This document shows, in pieces, positions 52,071 to 60,428 of a stretch of 64,000 bases of DNA. Below the pieces are notes generated by a model. The model saw only the letters and a program-made list of their open reading frames with translations, was not told where the DNA came from and did not search any database. Source of the stretch: RI-106 sp964496875 (GTDB taxonomy: Bacteria > Cyanobacteriota > Vampirovibrionia > Obscuribacterales > Obscuribacteraceae); contig CAZCBH010000018.1 in assembly GCA_964496875.1 (NCBI GenBank), forward strand, positions 3,640 to 67,639, given 5' to 3'. A program made the translations under genes and the position numbers. Within the stretch, counting starts at the first letter, position 1. Every line of letters begins with the position of its first letter.

Positions 52071-52668
52071 GCGCAGCCGCTTGTTCGGTGCGTTTGGCTG
52101 TCTTGTGATGGCGGTTTTTATCGGTATTTCGGCGGTATTACCGGCGGTTGCTACCGATTCTAAACAAAGCGGGCACTCTATCAGTCCGTCTAAATTGGCA
52201 CTGATCAAAGAGGTCCTCAATCTCGCCAATCTGGATAATACCATCGACCGTATGTGGACAGCCTGTCTCAAAAAAATCAGCGCTGACTTATACAAGCTCT
52301 CCTTAAGGGATTTTACCGCCAACACCACATTGAGCGCAGCCGAGCAGGAGGAGAAAGCCCGGGAACAGGCAAGGAAGCTTACTGATAATCTATCCGAAAA
52401 TTTTAAAGAAGAGTATTTTCGTTTATACAAAGAGATCTATATCGATATCTACGATCAGTTTTTCAGTCAGGAAGATCTGGAGGCGATGAAGACATTTTTC
52501 GGCACAGAGGCCGGTAGAAAGTCGAAAGAGATAACGCCCCGTATGATCAAGGAGCTGGTGGCGGAGTTGAAGGATAGGGTCAACCCCCGCATAAAAAGTA
52601 GCTTACGGAAACGTCTGGAAGATATGGATGCGGCCAGGACTAAAGAAGCGGAGGAGTCTAAGATCTAA
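52021..52668 (+). CDS. Secreted DUF2059 protein
   Basis: The frame overlaps the heptad gene by 50 bp from GTG 52021; GTG 52033, TTG 52081 or ATG 52108 may be the real start. A signal follows KRSR (LFGAFGCLVMAVFIGISAVLPAVA). The C-terminal half fits DUF2059: FKEEYFRLYKEIYIDIYDQFFSQEDLEAMKTFFGTEAGRKSKEITPRMIKELVAEL. DUF2059 is a helical domain of unknown function in exported proteins. It directly precedes a second DUF2059 gene. Confidence 0.75.
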   Translation: MRTSVNWSERRNCCIDKRSRLFGAFGCLVMAVFIGISAVLPAVATDSKQSGHSISPSKLALIKEVLNLANLDNTIDRMWTACLKKISADLYKLSLRDFTANTTLSAAEQEEKAREQARKLTDNLSENFKEEYFRLYKEIYIDIYDQFFSQEDLEAMKTFFGTEAGRKSKEITPRMIKELVAELKDRVNPRIKSSLRKRLEDMDAARTKEAEESKI

Positions 52669-53420
52669 ATGCTTACTGCGACTTCGATCAGGTTATTCCT
52701 GACTTTCCTGCTTCTGGCAGTCCTATCTTGTCCGGCGACCCGGGCTAAAGAACTCTCTTCCTCCGCNNNNNNNNNNNNNNNNNNNNNNNNNNNNNNNNNN
52801 NNNNNNNNNNNNNNNNNNNNNNNNNNNNNNNNNNNNNNNNNNNNNNNNNNNNNNNNNNNNNNNNNNTTCTGGCAGTCCTATCTTGTCCGGCGACCCGGGC
52901 TAAAGAACTCTCTTCCTCCGCATCTAATTCCGCCTCCGCTTCCAAATCCGCATCCACTATCGATGCCGGTGCCGAGAAACTCGAGCTGGCAAAAGAAGCC
53001 TGTCGACTGGGTGGCATCGATCGTGAGTTGAGAGAGATAGCCGACAAGCAGCTGAAACTGGTTATCTTTGCCGAGCAGCTCTCCAGCTCGGTGACCTCTA
53101 AAGACGAAAAGGAGTTCCGCCGCCGGGAGCGTATCGCTATCGCATTGAAAGAAGTTCTGGAGAAGGATGTCGATCTGGTGTCAGAGATAAAGACCCTGAT
53201 GATTGCCGCCTTTGCCAGGGAGTTTAGCGCGGACGAACTGAAGCAGATGATCGCTTTCTATAAAACCGAAACCGGCAAAAAGCTGGTGGAGCAAACTCCG
53301 AAGATGGCCGATGTAATAATTAAACGCACCATGACCGATGTCGTTCCAAAATTGAACCAGGCGATGCAGACAGCCGTAAATGAGGTTGTCCTCGATAAGA
53401 AAAAAACGGTCAATCAGTAA
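52669..53420 (+). CDS. Second secreted DUF2059 protein, interrupted by an assembly gap
   Basis: ATG 52669 follows the stop of the first DUF2059 gene with no gap and has GGAGGAG upstream. The signal is LFLTFLLLAVLSCPATRA. Removing 100 N plus one 55-bp copy gives 198 residues in frame through FAREFSADELKQMIAFYKTETGKKLVEQTPKM, the DUF2059 signature. A Ser-rich linker (SNSASASKSAST) follows the signal. The two neighbours are paralogues that probably arose by duplication. Confidence 0.8.
52712..52921. repeat. 100-N scaffold gap flanked by exact 55-bp duplicate
   Basis: Bases 52712-52766 and 52867-52921 are identical over 55 bp around exactly 100 N, the same pattern and repeat length as the gap near 1.5 kb. 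Two independent gaps sharing a 55-bp overlap point to the assembler k-mer size. Collapsing restores the second DUF2059 frame. Confidence 0.85.
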
Positions 53421-54952
53421 CTCGCTTCCACGTCTTTGAGAAAGACTCTCCATTGAGGTAACAGCTCTTCTATATTTCTGTCGAAGGCGGCTTCGACCAG
53501 GGTGGCATAGCCCTTTCTGTGACCCTGATAGGCAAGCTTCAGATAGTTCGTCAGCTTGTTCTGGTGAAGCAGAAATGTTGCCATGACCAGCCCGTCATTT
53601 GCCTGTTCATCATAATGACTCATGCAATTGGCGATTCTCAAGGGGGCCAGCTTTTTCAGTTCCTGCTTGGATTTAACCTCTGTGATTCTCTTCTTTGCCT
53701 TCTCCAGATCCAGATATCCTTTCAGGCTCTTTGGCGCGTTTGCGCCAATTGACTCTGAACGGTAGGCATATTGAAACAGCTTCCCGAGACCGCTCCTTGA
53801 CCATCTTTCGTGAACCAGATTGCCGCTGCGATCGGAAGCCTTGAAGAGCTGATAGTGTAACGCAGAGCGATCGAGCTTTTTTCCGGCAGCCACTGCTACG
53901 AGATTCAGTGGTGGTGAATAAACTCCGGAAGCGTGGTTTTTTCCTTTATAGTCTTTTTTGCAAAATGCGGACAGCGCTTCTTCGTCGGGCAGAATCAGCA
54001 CCGATACTTTTGCTTCGTCCAGGGGATGATAGCTCTTTTCGATGTAGTTTACGAAGTCTTCCGCCGATTTTGCATAAGCGGCCAGTATTGAGGGGGCGAG
54101 ATCGGAAGCAAATTCGAAATGCCTGGTCGAGAGTTCGTTGTTTTTGCTCCACATAAGTCGCTGTGCTCTTTCCTGTCGACTCGAGAAGTGAAGCTTTCGG
54201 TCAAACAACTCTTGCACTTTCGCTCTTTCTTCCAAAGCTTCTTTGCTGCGGTCGAGGCTGTCTAGAATCTCCTTTCTCAGAACATGAAAGTCGATCTCGT
54301 TTTCTCTGGCGTTTTCCGAATTTCCCTGTTTGGCGCAATGCTTTATGGCGCCATCGATAGCGATGTTCGCCTCTTTCTGCTTTTTCATACTGAAGAGAGC
54401 GAAAGCTTTGTTCGCCAGGGCTATAGGATTGTCAGTCTCCAGTTCGAGGGCTTTCTCTGCGTATTCCAGGGACTTCTCGACTTCTCCTACCCGAAACTCG
54501 GCGTCGGAGAGGTTGATATAGAGCTCTTTCTTCTTCTGGTCCGGAAGGTCTCCTCTGGCTGCCGCCAGGTAGTCGGTTATGGCTGCCCGAATTCTGCCTA
54601 TCCAGTGATTGATATTGGCTCGACGCAGATGACATTCGGTGGTGTCGTAACCATGGGCGATGGCACGGGAGTAATCCCTGCCGGCGCTATACAGATCATT
54701 CTGGCAGTATCGAGCCTCTGCCCTTATAAAATAGGCTTCGCCCAGGTTCTTATCAGCGCTGATGGCGTCGCTTGATTGCTTTTCTGCCGCTTCGCAATTG
54801 CCATCTTCAAGGCTCTGTCTGGCTTCTTTCAAATCTGCTTTGCTGGTCAGACCGCAACCTCCGGCAAATACGGATATAGCCAGAGATAGACCCAGGCTGA
54901 GGGCAAGCAGAAAACGAGTTTCCGGTGATGATCTGTGTTCTTGTGGAGCCAT
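53414..54952 (-). CDS. TPR lipoprotein with DUF1570-like C-terminus
   Basis: The lipobox VFAGGCGL after LLALSLGLSLAISV suggests lipid anchoring. TPR units fill about 30-230 (ADLKEARQSLEDGNCEAAEKQSSDAISADK, GEAYFIRAEARYCQNDLYSAGRDYSRAIAHG, EVEKSLEYAEKALELETDNPIALANKAFAL). The remaining half (about 270-512) resembles DUF1570/peptidase MA-like proteins (FASDLAPSILAAYAKSAEDFVNYIEKSY, VSVLILPDEEAL, ASGVYSPPLNLVAVA) but has no HExxH (LVHERWSR stands there), so it is not an obvious protease. It overlaps the DUF2059 gene 3' end by 7 bp. Confidence 0.7.
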   Translation of the reverse strand: MAPQEHRSSPETRFLLALSLGLSLAISVFAGGCGLTSKADLKEARQSLEDGNCEAAEKQSSDAISADKNLGEAYFIRAEARYCQNDLYSAGRDYSRAIAHGYDTTECHLRRANINHWIGRIRAAITDYLAAARGDLPDQKKKELYINLSDAEFRVGEVEKSLEYAEKALELETDNPIALANKAFALFSMKKQKEANIAIDGAIKHCAKQGNSENARENEIDFHVLRKEILDSLDRSKEALEERAKVQELFDRKLHFSSRQERAQRLMWSKNNELSTRHFEFASDLAPSILAAYAKSAEDFVNYIEKSYHPLDEAKVSVLILPDEEALSAFCKKDYKGKNHASGVYSPPLNLVAVAAGKKLDRSALHYQLFKASDRSGNLVHERWSRSGLGKLFQYAYRSESIGANAPKSLKGYLDLEKAKKRITEVKSKQELKKLAPLRIANCMSHYDEQANDGLVMATFLLHQNKLTNYLKLAYQGHRKGYATLVEAAFDRNIEELLPQWRVFLKDVEASY

Positions 54953-55050
54953 CTGAATAATTGTATCATCGGTAAAGACCGGAATAATGGTAAGAATTGC
55001 AGACCGGGTTGGCCGGTCAATACGACAGAGGCTCTGGAGAAGATTTTTCG

Positions 55051-55521
55051 ATGCAGGTCATAGACTTATTCGCTTCGCTTTTGATCACCGGTATCGTTGA
55101 TATTGTGGTAGGAACCTTTGCGCTGGTTCATTTCTTAAGGTATCTGAAAACAGAGGAAAAGACCTTTTCGCTTGCTAAGATCGGGGCTATCCTGGCTTTA
55201 TTTATCGGTCTGGTTGGTGCTGCCTACAGTGCCAGCACCATGAGAACCGGGCATGAGGTGGTGGATGCCGGAGCGTTAGCTGTCCGGACAGAAGGGGCTG
55301 TAAGGGTCTCGTCTCATTTTTCGCTGAGCGATGTTCATCCTCTGGTCTGGTTCGCCGTTCTGATTGCCCCTTCTTTTCTTGCCTTCTGGATCGCGTTCAA
55401 TACAAGGAGATTGTTGCGGGTGATGGCTCTTGTCATTGTTGTTCCGATCGCTTTGCTTGGCATTGCCCAGAGCATAGACTATTGCTCTTTCTTGCAAAAT
55501 CCCCCGAAACTATTTGGTTGA
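55051..55521 (+). CDS. Polytopic membrane protein, 156 residues
   Basis: ATG 55051 follows GGAGA at about 10 bases; TTG 54997 is a longer alternative. Four hydrophobic segments (LLITGIVDIVVGTFALVHFL, IGAILALFIGLVGAAYSAST, WFAVLIAPSFLAFWIAFN, VMALVIVVPIALLGIAQS) make a small four-helix membrane protein. No family is recognised. It ends just before a strong hairpin. Confidence 0.7.
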   Translation: MQVIDLFASLLITGIVDIVVGTFALVHFLRYLKTEEKTFSLAKIGAILALFIGLVGAAYSASTMRTGHEVVDAGALAVRTEGAVRVSSHFSLSDVHPLVWFAVLIAPSFLAFWIAFNTRRLLRVMALVIVVPIALLGIAQSIDYCSFLQNPPKLFG

Positions 55522-55524
55522 AGA

Positions 55525-55555
55525 GAAGGCGGTCGAAAGCATATCGACCGCCTTC
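55525..55555. terminator. 12-bp-stem hairpin between convergent genes
   Basis: GAAGGCGGTCGA and its exact complement TCGACCGCCTTC enclose a 7-base loop. It lies between the stops of two convergent genes (55521 and 55578). The stem is strong but no T run follows on either strand, so it may be a Rho-stalled or decay-protecting structure instead of a classic terminator. Confidence 0.5.
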
Positions 55556-55577
55556 CTGGGCTTCGCGAAAAACAATG

Positions 55578-56285
55578 TCAGTAAGCTCTCGTTTCTATGC
55601 TGGAGCTTCTGGTTGTGGTATCACCGTCCTTATCGGTGGTGACACTGAAGATTGTCAATCGTTTAACCGTGGGCTCCTTGGGAGAAACTACTACCATCGG
55701 TGCAAGCTCTTCGGTATGCAGGCGAAAACGCTTGGCTCGCTTGAGGCTGTTGGCCGTCTGATCCAATCTCTCGCCTATTGTAATTGCTTCGGCGAAGGTC
55801 AGGTCTTTGCCGGATTTGACCTTTGCATTGAGCTCTTTTTCTGTTTTGTCGAGACTTTCTATGACCGTGGGGACTTGGTCGGTAGCCACATGACCCTTGT
55901 TAGATTCGTCCACTACCAGGTTTTTCAGAAATGCGATCCGGTTATAGAGAGAAGCGGCCATGACACGATCGCTTTTGTCGTTGATGATAACCGCCATGGG
56001 GTGTTCCTTTTTTACCACGGTGACGGATGGGTCGACAGCGGTGATCACACCGATGATTTTGCCGTTCTCATCAACCAGCTCTCCCGAGGCGTTTAGAGTG
56101 GCAGTTTTGTTTTTGTCCAGCAAAGAGACAATCTCTGTGCTCAGAATCACCGGACTGTCACTCTCCAGAGAAAGCGCCGCCGGAGCGGTCATCATCCCTG
56201 TGACAAGACTTGCCGCCAGGGCAAGACTGACCGATGATATCGTTGATAATTTTTTCGACTTTTTCAATTTGTGCTTCAATCGCAT
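55578..56285 (-). CDS. Secreted hypothetical protein
   Basis: ATG 56285 is preceded by GAGGTG. The signal is basic then hydrophobic (KHKLKKSKKLSTISSVSLALAASLVTGMMTAPAALS). The mature 200 residues contain two possible domains: ILSTEIVSLLDKNKTATLNASGELVDENGKIIGVITAVDPS and a charged helical middle (VIESLDKTEKELNAKVKSGKDLTFAEAITIGERLDQ). No family recognised. Confidence 0.65.
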   Translation of the reverse strand: MRLKHKLKKSKKLSTISSVSLALAASLVTGMMTAPAALSLESDSPVILSTEIVSLLDKNKTATLNASGELVDENGKIIGVITAVDPSVTVVKKEHPMAVIINDKSDRVMAASLYNRIAFLKNLVVDESNKGHVATDQVPTVIESLDKTEKELNAKVKSGKDLTFAEAITIGERLDQTANSLKRAKRFRLHTEELAPMVVVSPKEPTVKRLTIFSVTTDKDGDTTTRSSSIETRAY

Positions 56286-56303
56286 TTCTACACCTCGCGT
56301 TTG

Positions 56304-56546
56304 CTACCCTTTCCTGATAGCAAAGGGGTCTCGATTCGATGCCGAGCTGTCATGGGAAAAATGCGGAAGGTGTTCTTGCGATTCAACTAATTGCGACTTA
56401 AAAGGGGGCGTCTCAGAGGTTTCGTCTTGTGCTAGAACGTAACACCCAGGTTGATGGCAGAATGACAGAGAAAAGAGAATTGCCAGGGAGACAGGTTGAA
56501 GACCAGAAAGACGACCTGAATGAAATTTGTTCTTTATCTCTTTCAT
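56304..56546 (-). CDS. Small secreted protein, tentative
   Basis: An 80-residue frame opens with MKEIKNKFHSGRLSG and a hydrophobic stretch (VSLAILFSLSFCHQPGCYVLA) that ends in a signal-peptidase-like AQD; the mature part is short and polar. No ribosome site is visible. It lies 19 bp before the next gene on the same strand, in a gap otherwise free of genes. Real small exported protein is plausible but not certain. Confidence 0.35.
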   Translation of the reverse strand: MKEIKNKFHSGRLSGLQPVSLAILFSLSFCHQPGCYVLAQDETSETPPFKSQLVESQEHLPHFSHDSSASNRDPFAIRKG

Positions 56547-56560
56547 AAATGATGAATTAA

Positions 56561-57349
56561 TCAGATTGCGCTTCGAATACAGCCGCCTTCAACACGAATG
56601 GCCGCGCCGTTGGTGGCAGAGGCCAGGTCGCTGGATAAATAAGCCACCATATTCGCCACTTCTTCACAGGAGGCAAAGCGTTTGATTAGTGATGAGGGGC
56701 GAATTTTCTCGAAGAAGTCTTGTTCGACGGCTTCTTCCGTGATGCCATTGCTTCGAGCCATGTCCCGGATGAAGTCCTCTACCCCTTCGGAGCGAGTTGG
56801 ACCCGGCAGCACGGAATTTACGGTTACGCCGGTGCCTGTCGTCAGTTCTGCCAGTCCGCGGGCTACGGCTATCTGGGCGGTTTTCGACATGCCATAGTGA
56901 ATCATCTCGGCAGGGATGTTGACTCCCGATTCGCTCGATATGAAAAGCACCCTCCCCCAGTTGTTATTCAGCATGTTTTTCAGATAATGTCGGCTCAGCC
57001 GGACGCCACTCATTACATTTACTTCGAACATCTTCGTCCAACTTTCATCTTCAATGGCGAAGAAATCTTTCGGTTCGTAGATGCCCACGTTATTGACTAG
57101 AATATCTACCTGTGCCAGTTCGTCGATGACCGTAGCGGTACCGCTTGCGGTGCCAAGGTCGGCTTCGATGCCACGCAGAAGCACTCCGGAATCTGCCAGT
57201 GCTTCTAAAGCTTTATCGACCCGTTCGCGGTTTCTACCTGTGATTACTACGTCGGCACCTTCGGCTGCCAGCAATCTGGCAATCGCAAAGCCGATGCCGG
57301 CTGTGGAGCCGGTCACTAGAGCTGTCTTCTTTTTCAGTTTAAGATCCAT
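56561..57349 (-). CDS. Short-chain dehydrogenase/reductase
   Basis: ATG 57349 (MDLKLKKK) follows AGGGGACG and starts immediately before the fold; a longer frame to 57409 is not needed. The 262-residue classical SDR has TGSTAGIGFAIARLLAAEGADVVITGR (NADP-type pocket), LVNNVG, and the catalytic Ser-Tyr-Lys: ISSESG and YGMSKTAQIAV. PGPTRSEGVEDFI matches the substrate-loop region. Reaction: NAD(P)-dependent reduction or oxidation of an unknown alcohol or ketone. Confidence 0.9.
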   Translation of the reverse strand: MDLKLKKKTALVTGSTAGIGFAIARLLAAEGADVVITGRNRERVDKALEALADSGVLLRGIEADLGTASGTATVIDELAQVDILVNNVGIYEPKDFFAIEDESWTKMFEVNVMSGVRLSRHYLKNMLNNNWGRVLFISSESGVNIPAEMIHYGMSKTAQIAVARGLAELTTGTGVTVNSVLPGPTRSEGVEDFIRDMARSNGITEEAVEQDFFEKIRPSSLIKRFASCEEVANMVAYLSSDLASATNGAAIRVEGGCIRSAI

Positions 57350-57417
57350 GATCTGTTTTTCGTCCCCTCTTTCTTGCTTGCTAGATCTGCAACCAGGTGC
57401 TATCTCCATTTACTGTT

Positions 57418-58068
57418 TCAATCGGATGTGTCAATCTCAATCGTCGATTTTATCTGTTCGAATCCGGGTGCGGTTATCTCGCTAGTGGAGTCATAGATGA
57501 ATTCTTGAATCAGGAGTAGATCTCTGTCGGCTTTCGCTATGAAGTTGGTCGTGGTTACCCTGAATTTGTAAGGCAGATGGCTTGATTCACTGGAGTCGAT
57601 GGTCAGCTTGTACTTTCTGCCGTAGCCTTTCATCTTGCCCCATCCTTTGACTTTGCTCTCTTTACCGAGGTCTGTCTGCATGGTCTGGTTCGAGTATTTG
57701 CCAGCCCGGCTTTCTTTCATCTGGTCTTCGACGATTTTGTCCATGAACTCCTCTGTTTCAGCCGAATCCAATTCCAGACCTTCGTTTGCCGGATAGTAGA
57801 TGAACTTGACGCCGCTAGAGCCGGGAGTTTCTACGGAGACCATGTTCTCGCCGTCTCCAGAGATATTCCAGTTGCCCGGGTAAGCAAAACTGAGATTGCG
57901 CAGCTGAGCTTTTTTCGGGTTGGCTGTGTCCGGTGCCTTCTCTTGCGAGGTCATCACCAGAGAAGTGTAGTTCTCCGGTTTGCTTATCCAAATGAGAAGT
58001 GCACCCAGTCCGAATATCGTCAGCACGAATAGACCGGTTATGAAGGTGAGGATAGATCTCTTCGTCAT
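57418..58068 (-). CDS. Membrane-anchored hypothetical protein
   Basis: The 216-residue product has an N-terminal helix (ILTFITGLFVLTIFGLGALLIWI), then an extracytoplasmic beta-rich domain: LRNLSFAYPGNWNISGDGENMVSVETPGSSGVKFIYYPANEGLELDSAE and YKFRVTTTNFIAKADRDLLLIQEFIYDS. This resembles PsbP/DUF1795-like domains that begin with Y/FPxxW, but I would not name the family. It is divergent from the IS1595-derived gene. Confidence 0.6.
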   Translation of the reverse strand: MTKRSILTFITGLFVLTIFGLGALLIWISKPENYTSLVMTSQEKAPDTANPKKAQLRNLSFAYPGNWNISGDGENMVSVETPGSSGVKFIYYPANEGLELDSAETEEFMDKIVEDQMKESRAGKYSNQTMQTDLGKESKVKGWGKMKGYGRKYKLTIDSSESSHLPYKFRVTTTNFIAKADRDLLLIQEFIYDSTSEITAPGFEQIKSTIEIDTSD

Positions 58069-58153
58069 CGTTGATAGGAAGCACTCGGCGACAATCTATT
58101 CTTTATTCCCGAAATTTAAGCGATTACCCTTCTCCTAGAATATTGAAATATTA

Positions 58154-58206
58154 CTCTATCGTTCGCTCAGCTGGATGAGTTAAGACCAGCTGAGCGAACG
58201 ATAGAG
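58154..58206 (+). repeat. 21-bp-stem hairpin followed by a T run
   Basis: CTCTATCGTTCGCTCAGCTGG and its exact reverse complement flank an 11-base loop, giving a perfect 21-bp stem. Six T follow (58209-58214), like an intrinsic terminator on the + strand. No + strand gene precedes it; the divergent minus-strand gene starts at 58068 and the IS-derived gene starts at 58316. It may be a terminator of an unseen transcript, an attenuator, or the trace of a transposon end. Confidence 0.75.
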
Positions 58207-58315
58207 CAATTTTTTGTGCTTGTCCTTGACACTTTCGCCCCCTCGTTCAATAGGGGCAATTGAACCTCATCTCTTGTATCGACGTTTTTTATAAAGGAAC
58301 GGGAGGTGAGTATTG

Positions 58316-59017
58316 ATGGATGATTTGAATGACCTACTCAAGCGAGCCGAGTCAAACGAGGACTTTCGAAAGCTACTAGAACAACTGCGCTGGGCGGAGG
58401 GATTTAAATGTCCTCGATGCGAAGGGAGCCACTACTCAAGGATAAAGACCCGGGGACTCCTTCAGTGTCGCACTTGTAGAAAACAGGTGTCTGCCACCTC
58501 AGGGACTTTTCTTCATGGCGTGCGCAATCTGAGGGCATGGGTCAAAGCAATTTTGTCTTTTCGCGAGGAAGATAGTCATTCTGCCGTCGCGCAGGCCTTA
58601 TTGTTGGATCGGAGTTACGCCACCACCTGGTTTATGCTACACAAAATAAGGATGGTACTGGGCGGCAGTCTATACAATCACACGGTTGAGACAGAGGGAG
58701 CGTCAGAGGTGCCTTGTTCCATTTTGAAGGCCGCTTTGTTCAAGGCAAGTTCGGAGCAAGAGCCTCCTCTGCCGCAGGGTAAAATAGTTTTGAGTCGGGA
58801 GATGGTTAGCAAAGCCTTTTCTTTCATTGTTTGTTTGTTGGGTGTTTTTCATGGAGTCAGCAGGAAGTACTCGCAACTCTATGCCTTTGAGTACGCACTA
58901 AGGGAAAGGTCATCAGAACTAACGCCACTTCGCCTGCTAGCCTGTTTCGTTCGGGGAAGCCCTGTGTTGAGGCGAAATATCTTCCAGTACTTCTCGCCGT
59001 TTCTGCTTCATTTTTAG
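58316..59017 (+). CDS. IS1595-family transposase derivative lacking the catalytic core
   Basis: ATG 58316 has GGGAGGTG 7 bases upstream, unusually strong for a transposase. Residues 1-110 match the IS1595 N-terminus: zinc ribbon CPRC and CRTC, QVSATSGTFLHGVRNLRAWVKAIL and TTWFMLHKIRMVL. The usual DDE domain with its VEVDE motif is absent: after residue 120 there is an unrelated short stretch (SILKAALFKASSEQEPPLPQGK) before GVSRKYSQLYAFEYALRE, which matches the family C-terminus. The reading frame is intact at 233 residues. It may be a domesticated DNA-binding protein or a decaying element; no terminal repeats are seen. Confidence 0.7.
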   Translation: MDDLNDLLKRAESNEDFRKLLEQLRWAEGFKCPRCEGSHYSRIKTRGLLQCRTCRKQVSATSGTFLHGVRNLRAWVKAILSFREEDSHSAVAQALLLDRSYATTWFMLHKIRMVLGGSLYNHTVETEGASEVPCSILKAALFKASSEQEPPLPQGKIVLSREMVSKAFSFIVCLLGVFHGVSRKYSQLYAFEYALRERSSELTPLRLLACFVRGSPVLRRNIFQYFSPFLLHF

Positions 59018-59150
59018 TATCGGGCAGGGAGAAATTCCGTATACCGGTTGTCTGTCTCTTTATTCACACAGAAAAAAAGCTGGTAATTGCTCGAATTTAG
59101 GAATATACTACGCATAGAGGTTTTCAAGTGCGAACGGAATGAATGAGTGA

Positions 59151-59624
59151 GTGATGGACCAACCCAAATGGATGCTGACTTTACACTGCCGGATAGTCTC
59201 CGGAATGTTCGATTACTTCTATGATAGAGGCATGATCGAAAGGGCTTTGCCGCTTGGGGTCGAATGGGCCGAATTGAGTGTTGCGATTGCCGGTGAGTAT
59301 GCTCCATTTTCGGCGAACGCCTACTCTAAAATAGCAGACATGCATTACGAGCATGGTTTCATTGAAGCAGCCGAAACTCTATACAAGCGTTCCCTCGAGT
59401 TGGCGCAGGTCTCGATGAGGCACGACCATCCGGAGTTGGGAACGACTTACAATAATCTCGGTGCTGTGCTTGCTCAATTAGATAAACATGAAGAGGCTCT
59501 TGTCTGTTACGAGAAAGCTATGGTCGTAGCAGAGTCTAATCCGGGCTGCCTGGATCAGGATGTCGTTGAGACTATTTCGGCTAATATGGCTTCTTGCCGC
59601 CAACTTATGGGCTACGTGCAATAA
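59151..59624 (+). CDS. TPR protein, 157 residues
   Basis: GTG 59151 followed by ATG. No signal peptide. TPR helices lie at about 35-135: IERALPLGVEWAELSVAIAGEYAPFSANAYSKIADMHYEHGFIEAAETLYKRSLELAQVSMRHDHPELGTTYNNLGAVLAQLDKHEEALVCYEKAMVVAES. These are kinesin-light-chain-like units. It converges on the DUF4013 gene. Function unknown. Confidence 0.75.
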   Translation: MMDQPKWMLTLHCRIVSGMFDYFYDRGMIERALPLGVEWAELSVAIAGEYAPFSANAYSKIADMHYEHGFIEAAETLYKRSLELAQVSMRHDHPELGTTYNNLGAVLAQLDKHEEALVCYEKAMVVAESNPGCLDQDVVETISANMASCRQLMGYVQ

Positions 59625-59657
59625 GAGATAAAGGAGCTTCGATAACTATTCATCCGC

Positions 59658-60428
59658 TCAGGGTTCAGCATCGGTCGCGTTATCAGAATCGACCGGAGAA
59701 GCAGAACGCCACGCCTGGGCCATGATGATGGCGGAGAGTATCTGGGCGGTAAACATGGAAGTCGGCAGAAGAAATATGCCGATGAGCGTAATACAGGGAA
59801 GAATGAAGAACATCAGTTGCAGTCCTATGCCGATCATCCAGGCGCACAGGAAGTCTCCGGGAGCAAGCAGCATACGCTTCAAGACTTTGAAATAAGCGAA
59901 ACCGGCAGGCATAGATTCTTCTTCTGCAAAATTAGCCATTAGTACTGCAAGAAAGAATGCCAACCAGGCTCCGATCAGTTTGATACCAGCCATGGTGCAG
60001 CCAGCCCAGAGCACAAAGTTCGGATCCATCGATTTGCTCGATTGGGCGAGAATGCCCCCTATCATGCATGCCATAGAGAAGGTCATCAGAAAAAATCCGA
60101 ATAGCACCATTATGGCGATCCAGCTCATCCCCGACACAAATAGATCGAACCAGTCATTCCACGGCGGCATGGGACCGCTGTCATCTTTAATGTACGCTCT
60201 CAATGTCCTCAGCGCATAACCCTGCACCATTGCGAGCAAGCACACGCTAACCGGGAAGAGAAGCGGATTGACACAGAAAAGAGCCAGCGCAAGCGCATTG
60301 AATATGCCACCAATCCCTGTCTTGACTGTCCAGTCCTGACTTTGGTTCCGGAAAAATCCGGACAGAGCGGAATTCGGATCGAGCCCGCTATTGCGAATAG
60401 CTATCGCGCCTTTTTGAACGGTGCTCAT
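59658..60428 (-). CDS. DUF4013-type membrane protein
   Basis: The 256-residue protein has the family motif GPMPPWNDWFDLFVSGMSWIAIMVLFGFF and about five hydrophobic segments (FNALALALFCVNPLLFPVSVCLLA, MACMIGGILA, AGIKLIGAWLAFFLAVLMA, IGLQLMFFILPCITLIGIFL). Function unknown. Its ATG overlaps the surE stop by one base (TGATG), so it is coupled to surE. Confidence 0.8.
   Translation of the reverse strand: MSTVQKGAIAIRNSGLDPNSALSGFFRNQSQDWTVKTGIGGIFNALALALFCVNPLLFPVSVCLLAMVQGYALRTLRAYIKDDSGPMPPWNDWFDLFVSGMSWIAIMVLFGFFLMTFSMACMIGGILAQSSKSMDPNFVLWAGCTMAGIKLIGAWLAFFLAVLMANFAEEESMPAGFAYFKVLKRMLLAPGDFLCAWMIGIGLQLMFFILPCITLIGIFLLPTSMFTAQILSAIIMAQAWRSASPVDSDNATDAEP

Noticed and set aside
57440..57470. 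TTCGAATCC motif resembling a tRNA T-loop
   Set aside because: It is inside a coding sequence and no acceptor stem or anticodon arm can be drawn around it; no tRNA gene was found anywhere in the window.
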